A DNA stretch of 64,000 bases from CAILHX01 sp964511385 (GTDB lineage Bacteria; Pseudomonadota; Gammaproteobacteria; Burkholderiales; Methylophilaceae). The notes below the pieces were generated by a model. It worked only from the letters and a program-made list of their open reading frames with translations. It searched no databases and was not told where the DNA came from. A program made the position numbers and the translations under genes. Within the stretch, counting starts at the first letter, position 1. Each line of letters opens with the position of its first letter. Location: the NCBI GenBank assembly GCA_964511385.1, contig CAZEFE010000005.1, forward strand, positions 62,001-126,000. The letters run 5' to 3'. Positions 17,345-25,973 of the stretch are shown piece after piece.

Positions 17345-18220
17345 ATGGCTGCATTGCGTCAAATTGCTTTCTACGGCAAGGGTGGTATCGGCAAGTCTAC
17401 TACCTCCCAAAATACCCTGGCCGCTCTGGCCGAAATGGGTCAAAAAATCCTCATCGTCGGTTGCGACCCCAAGGCCGACTCCACCCGCCTGATCCTGCAC
17501 GCAAAGGCACAGGACACCGTGCTGTCGCTGGCTGCTGAAGCCGGTTCCGTGGAAGACCTGGAAATCGAGGATGTGATGAAGATCGGTTATCGCGACATCC
17601 GTTGCGTGGAATCCGGTGGCCCTGAGCCCGGCGTTGGTTGCGCCGGCCGCGGCGTGATCACTTCCATCAACTTCCTCGAAGAAAACGGTGCTTATGACGG
17701 CGTGGATTATGTTTCCTACGACGTGTTGGGCGACGTGGTGTGCGGCGGTTTCGCCATGCCTATTCGCGAAAACAAGGCGCAGGAAATCTACATCGTCATG
17801 TCCGGCGAAATGATGGCCATGTATGCGGCCAACAACATTTCCAAGGGCATTCTGAAGTACGCCAACTCCGGCGGCGTGCGTCTGGGCGGCCTGGTGTGCA
17901 ACGAGCGCCAGACCGATAAGGAACTGGAACTGGCAGAAGCCCTGGCCGGCAAGCTGGGTACCAAGCTGATCCACTTCGTGCCGCGCGACAACGTCGTGCA
18001 ACACGCCGAGCTGCGCCGCATGACCGTGCTGGAATACGCCCCGGACTCCAAGCAGGCTGGCGAATATCGTCAGCTGGCGCAAAAGGTTCACGCCAATGCG
18101 GGTAACGGCACCATCCCGACCCCGATCACCATGGACGAACTGGAAGATCTGTTGATGGACTTCGGCATCATGAAGAAGGAAGACGAAAGCCTCATCGGCA
18201 AAGCTGCCGCTGCGGCGTAA
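17345..18220 (+). CDS. nifH: Nitrogenase iron protein (dinitrogenase reductase)
   Basis: Homodimeric ATP-dependent electron donor to the MoFe protein. The P-loop GKGGIGKSTT is at residues 9-18. The cluster ligands are Cys99 (GCAGRGV) and the Cys of VVCGGFAMP near residue 133. Arg102 is the DraT target. The 291 residues and the overall sequence are of the standard Mo-dependent type. A strong AAAGGAG site precedes the ATG. The gene is followed by two stable stem-loops before nifD. Confidence 0.99.
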   Translation: MAALRQIAFYGKGGIGKSTTSQNTLAALAEMGQKILIVGCDPKADSTRLILHAKAQDTVLSLAAEAGSVEDLEIEDVMKIGYRDIRCVESGGPEPGVGCAGRGVITSINFLEENGAYDGVDYVSYDVLGDVVCGGFAMPIRENKAQEIYIVMSGEMMAMYAANNISKGILKYANSGGVRLGGLVCNERQTDKELELAEALAGKLGTKLIHFVPRDNVVQHAELRRMTVLEYAPDSKQAGEYRQLAQKVHANAGNGTIPTPITMDELEDLLMDFGIMKKEDESLIGKAAAAA

Positions 18221-18229
18221 GTAGTGAAT

Positions 18230-18290
18230 CTGGCGGGGAGACAACTCCCCGCCGGCCCCCTTGGAAGCTGTTCCAAAAGTTGCGGGGGCC
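18230..18290 (+). other. Two stem-loops in the nifH-nifD spacer
   Basis: Hairpin 1 is GGCGGGGAG / CTCCCCGCC with an ACAA loop (18232-18253). Hairpin 2 is GGCCCCC / GGGGGCC (18254-18290) enclosing TTGGAA-GCTG-TTCCAA. Such structures after nifH stabilise or process the message so that nifH transcript exceeds nifDK. No long T run follows, so this is not a full terminator. Confidence 0.75.
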
Positions 18291-18342
18291 AGCGCAACCA
18301 ATTTTTGAAACAGTTTCTATTAGATAGCCACAGGAGAATGAA

Positions 18343-19800
18343 ATGAGTGCTACTGCTGAAGCCCGCGTCGATGGCGCGGAACTGATCCAGGAGGTCTTGA
18401 AGGCCTATCCTGAAAAATCCGCCAAGAGGCGCGCCAAGCACCTCGGCGTGTACGAAGAAGGCAAGTCCGAGTGCGACGTAAAATCCAACATCAAGTCGCT
18501 GCCCGGCGTGATGACCATCCGCGGCTGCGCCTACGCCGGTTCCAAGGGTGTGGTGTGGGGCCCGATCAAGGACATGGTGCACATCTCCCACGGCCCGGTC
18601 GGCTGCGGCCAGTATTCCTGGGCCTCGCGCCGCAACTACTACATCGGCACCACCGGCATCGATACTTTCGGCACCATGCAGTTCACCTCCGATTTCCAGG
18701 AAAAGGACATCGTGTTCGGTGGCGACAAGAAGCTGGAAAAGATCATCGACGAGATCCAGGTGCTGTTCCCGCTCAACAAGGGCATTTCCGTGCAGTCCGA
18801 ATGCCCGATCGGCCTGATTGGCGACGACATCGAGGCCGTTTCCAAGAAGAAGTCCAAGGAACTCAACGGTAAAACCATTGTGCCGGTGCGCTGCGAAGGT
18901 TTCCGCGGCGTGTCGCAATCCCTGGGCCACCATATCGCCAACGACGCGGTGCGCGACTTTGTGTTCGACAAGACCGACCCGGACAAGAACAAGTTCGAGT
19001 CCACCCCGTACGACGTCACCATCATCGGCGACTACAACATCGGCGGCGATGCCTGGGCTTCGCGTATCCTGCTGGAAGAAATGGGCCTGCGCGTCATCGC
19101 CCAGTGGTCGGGCGACGGCTCCATCGCCGAGCTGGAAAACACCCCCAAGGCCAAGCTTAACCTGATCCACTGCTACCGCTCGATGAACTACATCAGCCGT
19201 CACATGGAAGAAAAGTACGGCATACCATGGGTGGAATACAACTTCTTCGGCCCGTCCAAGATCGAGGAATCCCTGCGCAAGATCGCCGGTTTCTTCGACG
19301 ACAGCATCAAGGAAAAGACCGAAGCCGTGATCGCCAAGTACAAGGTGCTGACCGATGCGGTGATCGCCAAGTACAAGCCGCGCCTGCAAGGCAAGAAGGT
19401 CATGCTGTTCGTCGGCGGCCTGCGTCCGCGCCACGTCATCGGCGCCTATGAAGACTTAGGGATGGAAGTGGTCGGCACCGGCTACGAATTCGGCCACAAC
19501 GACGACTACCAGCGCACCACCCACTATGTAAAAGATGGCACGCTGATCTATGACGACGTCACCGGCTACGAGTTCGAGAAGTTCGTCGAAGCCGTGCAGC
19601 CCGACCTGGTCGGTTCCGGCATCAAGGAAAAGTACGTGTTCCAGAAGATGGGCGTGCCTTTCCGTCAGATGCACAGCTGGGACTACTCCGGCCCGTATCA
19701 CGGTTATGACGGCTTCGCCATCTTTGCCCGTGACATGGACATGGCCATCAACAGCCCGGTTTGGGCACTGACCAAGGCCCCATGGAAAAAGGCTGCTTAA
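18343..19800 (+). CDS. nifD: Nitrogenase MoFe protein alpha chain
   Basis: Holds FeMo-co and shares the P-cluster with NifK. P-cluster cysteines are in RGCAYAGS and GPVGCGQYS, with a third in SECPIGL. FeMo-co contacts are the Cys in LIHCYRSMNYI and the His in MHSWDYSGPYHGYDG; the His in SLGHHIAND is the active-site His195 equivalent. The 485 residues fit the Mo type, with no vanadium-type features. A ribosome site AGGAG lies seven bases before the ATG. Confidence 0.99.
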   Translation: MSATAEARVDGAELIQEVLKAYPEKSAKRRAKHLGVYEEGKSECDVKSNIKSLPGVMTIRGCAYAGSKGVVWGPIKDMVHISHGPVGCGQYSWASRRNYYIGTTGIDTFGTMQFTSDFQEKDIVFGGDKKLEKIIDEIQVLFPLNKGISVQSECPIGLIGDDIEAVSKKKSKELNGKTIVPVRCEGFRGVSQSLGHHIANDAVRDFVFDKTDPDKNKFESTPYDVTIIGDYNIGGDAWASRILLEEMGLRVIAQWSGDGSIAELENTPKAKLNLIHCYRSMNYISRHMEEKYGIPWVEYNFFGPSKIEESLRKIAGFFDDSIKEKTEAVIAKYKVLTDAVIAKYKPRLQGKKVMLFVGGLRPRHVIGAYEDLGMEVVGTGYEFGHNDDYQRTTHYVKDGTLIYDDVTGYEFEKFVEAVQPDLVGSGIKEKYVFQKMGVPFRQMHSWDYSGPYHGYDGFAIFARDMDMAINSPVWALTKAPWKKAA

Positions 19801-19807
19801 CCAGCTT

Positions 19808-19877
19808 GTAGGGTGGGCAATTGATTGCCCACGCGCAAACCGGACGAGTTACGTGGGCACCCCGGTGCCCACCCTAC
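19808..19877. repeat. Palindromic repeat element in the nifD-nifK spacer
   Basis: The ends GTAGGGTGGGCA (19808-19819) and TGCCCACCCTAC (19866-19877) are perfect inverted repeats, and an inner TGCCCACG / CGTGGGCA pair allows a nested fold. The element resembles the dispersed intergenic palindromes of proteobacteria. Its place inside nifDK could affect the nifD:nifK ratio. Confidence 0.75.
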
Positions 19878-19895
19878 GAATGAAAGGAAATTGAA

Positions 19896-21455
19896 ATGAG
19901 CCAAAGCGCTGAAAAAGTTTTAGACCACTTCGAGTTGTTCCGCTCGGACGAATACAAGGCGATGTTCGCCAGGAAGAAGACCGAGTTCGAATACGCCGTG
20001 CCTGCCGAGGCAGTGCAAAGCCAGGTGGAATACGCCAAGACCAAGGAATACCAGGAAAAGAACTTCGCCCGCGAAGCGCTGACCATCAACCCGGCCAAGG
20101 CCTGCCAGCCGCTGGGCGCGGTGTTCGCTGCCAACGGCTTTGAAGGCACCCTGCCCTTCGTCCACGGTTCGCAAGGCTGCGTAGCCTATTACCGCTCGCA
20201 CTTCAGCCGCCACTTCAAGGAGCCGACCTCCTGCGTGTCGTCTTCCATGACCGAGGATGCAGCCGTATTCGGCGGCCTCAACAACATGATCGACGGCCTG
20301 GCGAATTCTTACAGTTTATATAAGCCGAAGATGATCGCGGTTTCCACCACCTGCATGGCGGAAGTGATCGGCGACGACCTCAACGCCTTCATCAAGACTT
20401 CACGCGAAAAGGGTTCCATCCCGGTGGAATTCGACGTGCCGTTTGCCCACACCCCGGCTTTCGTCGGCAGCCATATCACCGGCTACGACAACGCACTGCT
20501 GGGCGTGCTCAAGTACTTCTGGGACGGCAAGGCCGGCATGGCCCCTGCCCTGGAGCGCAAGCCGAATGACAGCATCAACTTCATCGGCGGCTTTGACGGC
20601 TACGTGGTTGGCAACAACCCGGAAATAAAGCGCATTTTCGGCGAGTTCGGCGTGAAGTACACCATGCTGTGCGACCCGTCCGACGCCTGGAACACCCCGA
20701 CCGATGGCGAGTTCCGCATGTACGACGGCGGTACGTCATTGGAGGATACGGCCAACGCCATCAACGCCAAGGCCACTATCGTGATGCAGACCATCAGCGC
20801 GGAAAAAACTGCTGCCTACATCGAGGAAAAAGGCCAGGAAGTGGTCAAGCTGCACCACCCGGTGGGCGTGGCTGGCACTGACCAGTTCCTGATGGAAATC
20901 TCGCGCATCACCGGCAAGCCTATTCCAGACAGCCTGACCAAGGAACGCGGACGCCTGGTGGATGCCATCGCCGACTCCAGCGCTCACATCCACGGCAAGA
21001 AGTTCGCGCTGTACGGCGACCCCGACCTGATGCTGGGCCTCACCGCTTTCCTGCTGGAACTGGGCGCGGAGCCGACCACGGTGCTGTCCACCAACGGCGA
21101 CGCCGACTGGGCCGCCAAGGTTCAGGCGCTGTTCGACGCCAGCCCGTTTGGCGCTAACTGCAAGGTCTACCCGAAGAAGGACCTGTGGCACATGCGTTCC
21201 CTGCTGTTCACGGAACCGGTGGATTTCCTCATCGGCAACACCTACGGCAAGTACCTGGACCGCGATACCAAGACGCCATTGATCCGCATTGGGTTCCCGA
21301 TCTTCGATCGCCACCACAAGCATCGCTACCCGGTGTGGGGCTATCAAGGCGCGCTCAACGTGCTGGTTACCATCCTGGACAAGATATTCGACACGATGGA
21401 CGCCAACACCGACGGTATCTCCACCACGGACTACAGCTTCGACATCATCCGTTAA
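19896..21455 (+). CDS. nifK: Nitrogenase MoFe protein beta chain
   Basis: Beta subunit of dinitrogenase. The P-cluster cysteines are visible in PAKACQPLGA, HGSQGCVAYYRSH and STTCMAEVIGDD. The 519 residues carry the usual N-terminal extension seen in the longer (Azotobacter/Klebsiella-like) NifK. GAAAGGAAA lies close upstream of the ATG, right after the palindromic repeat. Confidence 0.99.
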   Translation: MSQSAEKVLDHFELFRSDEYKAMFARKKTEFEYAVPAEAVQSQVEYAKTKEYQEKNFAREALTINPAKACQPLGAVFAANGFEGTLPFVHGSQGCVAYYRSHFSRHFKEPTSCVSSSMTEDAAVFGGLNNMIDGLANSYSLYKPKMIAVSTTCMAEVIGDDLNAFIKTSREKGSIPVEFDVPFAHTPAFVGSHITGYDNALLGVLKYFWDGKAGMAPALERKPNDSINFIGGFDGYVVGNNPEIKRIFGEFGVKYTMLCDPSDAWNTPTDGEFRMYDGGTSLEDTANAINAKATIVMQTISAEKTAAYIEEKGQEVVKLHHPVGVAGTDQFLMEISRITGKPIPDSLTKERGRLVDAIADSSAHIHGKKFALYGDPDLMLGLTAFLLELGAEPTTVLSTNGDADWAAKVQALFDASPFGANCKVYPKKDLWHMRSLLFTEPVDFLIGNTYGKYLDRDTKTPLIRIGFPIFDRHHKHRYPVWGYQGALNVLVTILDKIFDTMDANTDGISTTDYSFDIIR

Positions 21456-21520
21456 CGCCGCGGGGCGGGAGGAAGGTCGCCCCTCCTCCCGCCTCCCCTA
21501 ACACCTAACGAGGTTTAAAC

Positions 21521-21868
21521 ATGGCAAACGTCACTTTTAGCTCCCCCAAGATCAAGAAAGACCTCACGGTCTACGCGACTGCGGGCGATACCAGCACCTT
21601 GCTGGCTTTGGCCAAACAGCACAAGATTCCGGTGGAATTCGAGTGCGAAAACGGCGAATGCGGCTCCTGCGCGGTCGAGGTTTCTGTCCTAGCCAACAAA
21701 CAGCCGATGGGCGTCCATCTCACCGAGAAGGAAAAAACCGTGCTCAAGCTGGCCGGCAAAATCACCAAGGAACAGATCGAAAACGCGGAAACCAACGACA
21801 TCCCCCCGCCATGGCGTCTGGCCTGCCAGTTCATCGTGCGCAACGAGGATATCCTGGTCAAGTTCTAG
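21521..21868 (+). CDS. FeSII-like (Shethna protein II) 2Fe-2S ferredoxin
   Basis: 115 residues. Cluster ligands fit CENGECGSC (residues about 42-50) and RLACQ near residue 103. The layout around them (FSSPKIKKD at the start, LTEKEKTVLKLAGK, PPPWRLACQ, NEDILVKF at the end) follows the Azotobacter FeSII protein, which binds nitrogenase on oxidation and shields it from O2. It is the fourth gene of the nifHDK operon, consistent with a conformational-protection role. An ordinary plant-type electron-transfer ferredoxin is the alternative. Confidence 0.85.
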   Translation: MANVTFSSPKIKKDLTVYATAGDTSTLLALAKQHKIPVEFECENGECGSCAVEVSVLANKQPMGVHLTEKEKTVLKLAGKITKEQIENAETNDIPPPWRLACQFIVRNEDILVKF

Positions 21869-21881
21869 CTTACCTTTTGGC

Positions 21882-21933
21882 TCTCTCCCATAAGGAGAGG
21901 GTTGGGGAGAAGGAACCGCCCTTCTCCCCAACC
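21882..21933. repeat. Inverted-repeat element after the nifHDK operon
   Basis: A 14-bp perfect inverted repeat GGTTGGGGAGAAGG / CCTTCTCCCCAACC (21900-21913 and 21920-21933) is preceded by a CTCTCC / GGAGAG pair. It has the look of a dispersed REP-type sequence and could stabilise the 3' end of the mRNA. A further short hairpin, CCCC-TTCGC-GGGG followed by TTTTT, is at 21983-22000. Confidence 0.7.
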
Positions 21934-22000
21934 TGCGCTTACGGGCATGGTTGGATCTTGACTTGCTTGCATTCTTCTTATTCCCCTTCGCGGGGTTTTT

Positions 22001-22027
22001 ATGCCTCCCTAGCGGAGGCATTTTTTT
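22001..22027 (+). terminator. Intrinsic terminator downstream of the FeSII gene
   Basis: ATGCCTCC / GGAGGCAT (8 bp) with a five-base loop, followed by a run of seven T. It ends the nifHDK-FeSII transcript before the GNAT gene. Confidence 0.88.
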
Positions 22028-22080
22028 GAAATGTCCGGATACAATCGGCCATCGGCAAACATTACCGCGGGAGGCACCCA

Positions 22081-22554
22081 ATGCCTGACACCACTATCCA
22101 ACCCTTGGCGTTTCCCGTCGACGTAGCTTGCCACGCCGACATCCCGGCGCTTGCCGACCTGCTCTCCCTGCTGTTCGCGCAGGAAGAGGAATTCCGGCCA
22201 GACCGAATGGCACAGGTGCGAGGTTTGGCCCATATCGTCGATCATCCCCAGGTCGGCGTTATCCTTGTTGCCCGGGATCATGATGGAATCGTCGGCATGG
22301 TCAACCTGCTTTACACCGTTTCTACCGCACTTGGCGAGAGTGTTGCGCTGCTCGAAGACATGGTGGTGTCAGCGCAGGCGCGTGGCGCCGGTGTCGGCAC
22401 GCTGCTACTGGAGGCTGCCATTGCGCATGCCAGGGCGGAAGGATGCAAGCGCATCACGCTGCTCACCGATGCATCCAACAAAACTGCGCAGCGTTGGTAT
22501 GCGCAACACGGTTTCAGCGCTTCCAGCATGGTGCCTATGCGGTTGCATTTATGA
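22081..22554 (+). CDS. GNAT family N-acetyltransferase
   Basis: 157 residues with the acetyl-CoA loop of the GNAT fold: VALLEDMVVSAQARGAGVG near residues 88-106 and the C-terminal LLTDASNKTAQRWYAQHGF. Substrate unknown. It stands between the nifHDK terminator and the nifE promoter, with GGGAGG 11 bases before its ATG, and is transcribed in the same direction as both. Nothing in it points to nitrogen fixation other than position. Confidence 0.85.
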   Translation: MPDTTIQPLAFPVDVACHADIPALADLLSLLFAQEEEFRPDRMAQVRGLAHIVDHPQVGVILVARDHDGIVGMVNLLYTVSTALGESVALLEDMVVSAQARGAGVGTLLLEAAIAHARAEGCKRITLLTDASNKTAQRWYAQHGFSASSMVPMRLHL

Positions 22555-22578
22555 AAACGCCGGTGAAAACGTCGGTTT

Positions 22579-22594
22579 TGTCGGGTTTGCGACG
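22579..22594. promoter_or_regulatory. Degenerate NifA site upstream of nifE
   Basis: TGT-CGGGTTTGCG-ACG, one base off the TGT-N10-ACA consensus. Seventeen bases here (22577-22593) are identical to the core of the nifH activator site at 17104-17120, so the two sites share ancestry. It lies 58 bases upstream of the -24 element. Confidence 0.6.
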
Positions 22595-22651
22595 CACGAC
22601 AATTCACGCACATCATCATAAAAAACATATAGTTAAATATAATATTTACGC

Positions 22652-22666
22652 TGGCATGTTGTTTGC
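22652..22666 (+). promoter_or_regulatory. Sigma-54 promoter of nifE
   Basis: TGGCAT-GTTGT-TTGC with correct -24/-12 spacing, 35 bases before the nifE ATG. An AT-rich stretch lies immediately upstream. Confidence 0.9.
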
Positions 22667-22701
22667 AGGTGTCTGGCCATCACGGATACAGGTATTTCAT
22701 C

Positions 22702-24120
22702 ATGGCATCCCTCAGCGAGAAGGTGCAGGACGTTTTCAACGAGCCCGGCTGCGACAAGAACCAGGCCAAGGGCGAGAAGGAGCGCAAGAAAGGCTGTACC
22801 AAGCAGTTGACGCCGGGCGCAGCGGCAGGCGGTTGCGCGTTCGACGGCGCCAAGATCGCGCTGCAGCCGATCACCGACGTCGCGCACCTGGTGCATGGCC
22901 CGATTGCCTGCGAGGGTAACGGCTGGGATAACCGTGGCGCCAAGTCGTCCGGCTCGCAGTTGTACCGCACCGGCTTTACCACTGACATCAACGAACTCGA
23001 TGTGGTCTATGGCGGCGAGAAGCGCCTGTACAAGTCCATCCGCGAGATCCTCGACAAATACGACCCGCCGGCCATCTTCGTCTACCAGACCTGTGTCACC
23101 GCGCTGATCGGCGATGATATCGAGGCAGTGTGCAAAGCCGCCACGGCCAAGTTCGGCAAGCCCATCATCCCGATCAACGCGCCCGGCTTCGTCGGCAGCA
23201 AGAACCTGGGCAACAAGCTGGCGGGCGAAGCGCTGCTGGAACACGTCATTGGCACCGAAGAGCCGGAATTCACCACGCCTTACGATATCAACATCATCGG
23301 CGAATACAACCTGGCCGGAGAACTATGGCAGGTCAAGCCGTTGCTGGACGAACTGGGCATCCGCGTGCTGGCCTGCATTTCCGGCGACGCCAAGTACCAC
23401 GAGGTCGCCTCCTCCCATCGCGCCAAGGCCGCCATGATGGTGTGTTCCAAGGCCATGATCAACGTGGCGCGCAAGATGGAGGAGCGCTACGGCATCCCCT
23501 TCTTCGAAGGTTCGTTCTACGGCATCTCCGACATGAGCGAGAGCCTGCGCCAGATCGCCAAACTGCTGGTGCAGCGCGGCGCGCCGTTCGAACTGATCGT
23601 ACGCACCGAGAAAGTCATCTTCCGCGAGGAAACCCGTGCCTGGGAGGCCATCAACCAGTACCGCAAGCGGCTGGAAGGCAAAAAGGTGCTGCTGATCACC
23701 GGCGGCGTCAAATCGTGGTCGGTGGTGTCCGCATTGCAGGAAGCCGGGCTGGAAATCGCCGGCACCAGCGTGAAGAAATCCACTGCCGAGGACAAGGAAA
23801 AAATCAAGGAACTGATGGGCGAAGACGCGCACATGTTCGACGACATGCGTCCGCGCGACATGTACGCCATGCTCAGGGAATCGCGCGCCGACATCATGCT
23901 CTCCGGCGGGCGCAGCCAGTTTGTGGCGCTGAAAGCAAAAATGCCGTGGCTGGACATCAACCAGGAGCGCCATCACGCCTATGCCGGTTATATCGGCATG
24001 GTGGAACTGGTCAAGCGCATCGAGCAGGCCTTGTATCACCCGGTATGGGATCAAGTCCGGAAACCTGCGCCCTGGGAAGCCGTTGAGCCCACCGCCGACG
24101 TAGAAGCAAAGGCCGCATGA
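22702..24120 (+). CDS. nifE: Nitrogenase FeMo-cofactor scaffold, NifE
   Basis: Alpha-like half of the NifEN scaffold that matures the NifB product to FeMo-co. 472 residues, homologous to NifD, with cluster cysteines in GGCAFDG, IACEGNGW and YQTCVTALIGDD. The start at 22702 (MASLSEKVQDVF) is chosen because the sigma-54 promoter lies between it and an upstream in-frame start at 22663. The stop overlaps the nifN start by four bases. Confidence 0.98.
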   Translation: MASLSEKVQDVFNEPGCDKNQAKGEKERKKGCTKQLTPGAAAGGCAFDGAKIALQPITDVAHLVHGPIACEGNGWDNRGAKSSGSQLYRTGFTTDINELDVVYGGEKRLYKSIREILDKYDPPAIFVYQTCVTALIGDDIEAVCKAATAKFGKPIIPINAPGFVGSKNLGNKLAGEALLEHVIGTEEPEFTTPYDINIIGEYNLAGELWQVKPLLDELGIRVLACISGDAKYHEVASSHRAKAAMMVCSKAMINVARKMEERYGIPFFEGSFYGISDMSESLRQIAKLLVQRGAPFELIVRTEKVIFREETRAWEAINQYRKRLEGKKVLLITGGVKSWSVVSALQEAGLEIAGTSVKKSTAEDKEKIKELMGEDAHMFDDMRPRDMYAMLRESRADIMLSGGRSQFVALKAKMPWLDINQERHHAYAGYIGMVELVKRIEQALYHPVWDQVRKPAPWEAVEPTADVEAKAA

Positions 24121-25520
24121 TGGCGACCGTTACCCTCAGTCACAAGGCCTGCAGCGTCAACCCGCTGAAAATGAGCCAGCCGATCGGCGCGGCGCTGGCG
24201 TTCATGGGGCTCAACCACTGCCTGCCCACGCTGCATGGTTCGCAGGGCTGCACCTCGTTCGGCCTGGTGCTGTTCGTGCGCCATTTCCGCGAAATGATCC
24301 CGATGCAGACCACGGCGATGAACGAAGTCACCACCATTCTCGGCGGCATGGACAACATCGAACAGGCCATCCTCAACATCTGGAACCGCGCCAAGCCCGA
24401 CGTGATCGGCCTGGCTTCCACCGGGCTGACGGAAACCAAGGGCGACGACGTTGATGCCTACTTAAAGTTGATTTACAAAAATCATCCAGAACTTAATGAT
24501 TTAAAAGTTATTTATGTTTCAACTCCGGACTACCAGGGCGCCTTCCAGGATGGCTGGAGCAAGGCGGTGGTACGCATCGTGCAGGAGCTGGCGACGCCCT
24601 GCCCCGTGAAGCAGATCGACCGGATCAACATCCTGCCCGGCTCGCATCTGACACCGGGCGACATCAACGAAATCCGCGACATTGTCGAAGCCTTCGGCTT
24701 GGCCCCGGTATTCATCCCAGACCTTTCCGGCTCGCTGGACGGCCATATTCCGGACGACTTCACGCCCACCACGCTGGGCGGCACGACCATCGAGCAACTG
24801 CGCACCATGGGCGCGGCACGCGCGACCATCGCCATCGGCGAACAGATGCACGCCGCCGCCATTGAACTGGAAATGAAAACCGGCGTGCCCTACGCCGTGT
24901 TCGACCGCCTCACCGGACTGGAAGCCAACGACCGCCTGCTGCAACACCTGTCCGCGCTGTCGGGGAAACCGGTGCCGCAGAAGTATCGCCGCCAGCGCAG
25001 CCAACTGCAGGACGCCATGCTGGACGCGCATTTCTTCACCGGCGGGCAAAAAGTCGCCATCGGCGCCGAGCCCGACCTGCTGTGGTCGCTAGGCGGATTC
25101 CTGGCGGAACTGGGTTGCGAATTGACCGCCGCCGTCACCACCACCCAGTCGCCGGTACTGGAAAAGCTGCCCATCGGAGAAGTACTGATCGGCGACCTGG
25201 AAGACCTGGAGCACCGCGCCCGGGATTGCGACCTGCTGATCACCCATTCCCACGGGCGGCAGATGGCGTCACGGCTGCACATCCCTTTCCTGCGCTACGG
25301 CCTTCCGACTTTCGACCGCCTGGGCGCGGCGCACAAAGTCACGGTGGGCTACCGCGGTAGCATGGAATTCGTTTTCGAACTCGGTAACACCTTTCTCGCC
25401 AACGACCATGAAGCGACGCCCGCCACCTGGGCCGGCGAAGCCAACCCTTGCGCAACCGAAAGCGGCTGCGCCGGTTGCCAGGGTGCGGCGGATATCGCGC
25501 CCATGGCCGCAACCAGTTAA
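24117..25520 (+). CDS. nifN: Nitrogenase FeMo-cofactor scaffold, NifN
   Basis: Beta-like half of the NifEN complex, 467 residues. It opens with SHKACSVNPLKMSQPIGA and HGSQGCTSFG, the NifN/NifK-type cluster region. A Cys-rich tail (ATESGCAGCQG) could bind metal. A stretch of about 65 bases at 24463-24527 is strikingly AT-rich compared with the rest of the gene, yet the reading frame and protein (LKLIYKNHPELNDLKVIYVS) continue through it. Confidence 0.98.
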   Translation: MMATVTLSHKACSVNPLKMSQPIGAALAFMGLNHCLPTLHGSQGCTSFGLVLFVRHFREMIPMQTTAMNEVTTILGGMDNIEQAILNIWNRAKPDVIGLASTGLTETKGDDVDAYLKLIYKNHPELNDLKVIYVSTPDYQGAFQDGWSKAVVRIVQELATPCPVKQIDRINILPGSHLTPGDINEIRDIVEAFGLAPVFIPDLSGSLDGHIPDDFTPTTLGGTTIEQLRTMGAARATIAIGEQMHAAAIELEMKTGVPYAVFDRLTGLEANDRLLQHLSALSGKPVPQKYRRQRSQLQDAMLDAHFFTGGQKVAIGAEPDLLWSLGGFLAELGCELTAAVTTTQSPVLEKLPIGEVLIGDLEDLEHRARDCDLLITHSHGRQMASRLHIPFLRYGLPTFDRLGAAHKVTVGYRGSMEFVFELGNTFLANDHEATPATWAGEANPCATESGCAGCQGAADIAPMAATS

Positions 25521-25541
25521 CTCATCGAAAGGACCAAGAGC

Positions 25542-25946
25542 ATGAAAGTCGCCTTCGCCACACAAGACCTGAAACGGGTGGATGCCCATTTCGGCTGGGC
25601 CAAGAACATCGCCATTTACGAACTGACGCCGACCGAGCACCGGTTCCTCGAGGCCGTGCAGTTCGACGGCGACCTGCAGGAGGACGGCAACGAGGACAAA
25701 CTGGCCCCCAAGTTGGAAGTCATCAAGGACTGCGCCCTGCTCTACGTGGCCGCCATCGGCGGTTCGGCGGCGGCGCGGGTGGTGGCGCACAAGATCCACC
25801 CGGTAAAGGTCAACGAGCCGGAAAACATCGAGGACGTGCTGGTCAAGCTCAAGGACGTGCTCAATGGCACCCCGCCACCCTGGCTGCGCAAGGCGCTGCT
25901 GAAGGATCAGGAAAAGACTTTCGACTTCGAAGACGAAGCCGTTTAA
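25542..25946 (+). CDS. nifX: Nitrogenase cofactor carrier NifX
   Basis: 134 residues. Binds and shuttles NifB-co/VK-cluster between NifB and NifEN. The N-terminal KVAFATQDLKRVDAHFGWAKN and the GGSAAARVVAHKIHPVKV segment mark the NifX/NafY cofactor-binding domain, also seen at the C-terminus of NifB in this window. It lies 21 bases after nifN with a GAAAGG ribosome site. Confidence 0.96.
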   Translation: MKVAFATQDLKRVDAHFGWAKNIAIYELTPTEHRFLEAVQFDGDLQEDGNEDKLAPKLEVIKDCALLYVAAIGGSAAARVVAHKIHPVKVNEPENIEDVLVKLKDVLNGTPPPWLRKALLKDQEKTFDFEDEAV

Positions 25947-25973
25947 CCCCTTACCCAGCATCAGGAGAAACAC

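Noticed and set aside
18088..19434. Long open frame antisense to nifD (448 codons)
   Set aside because: It mirrors the codon structure of nifD, has low-complexity His/Val/Leu composition and no family features; a shadow of a GC-rich gene. The same applies to the 491-codon frame antisense to nifB.
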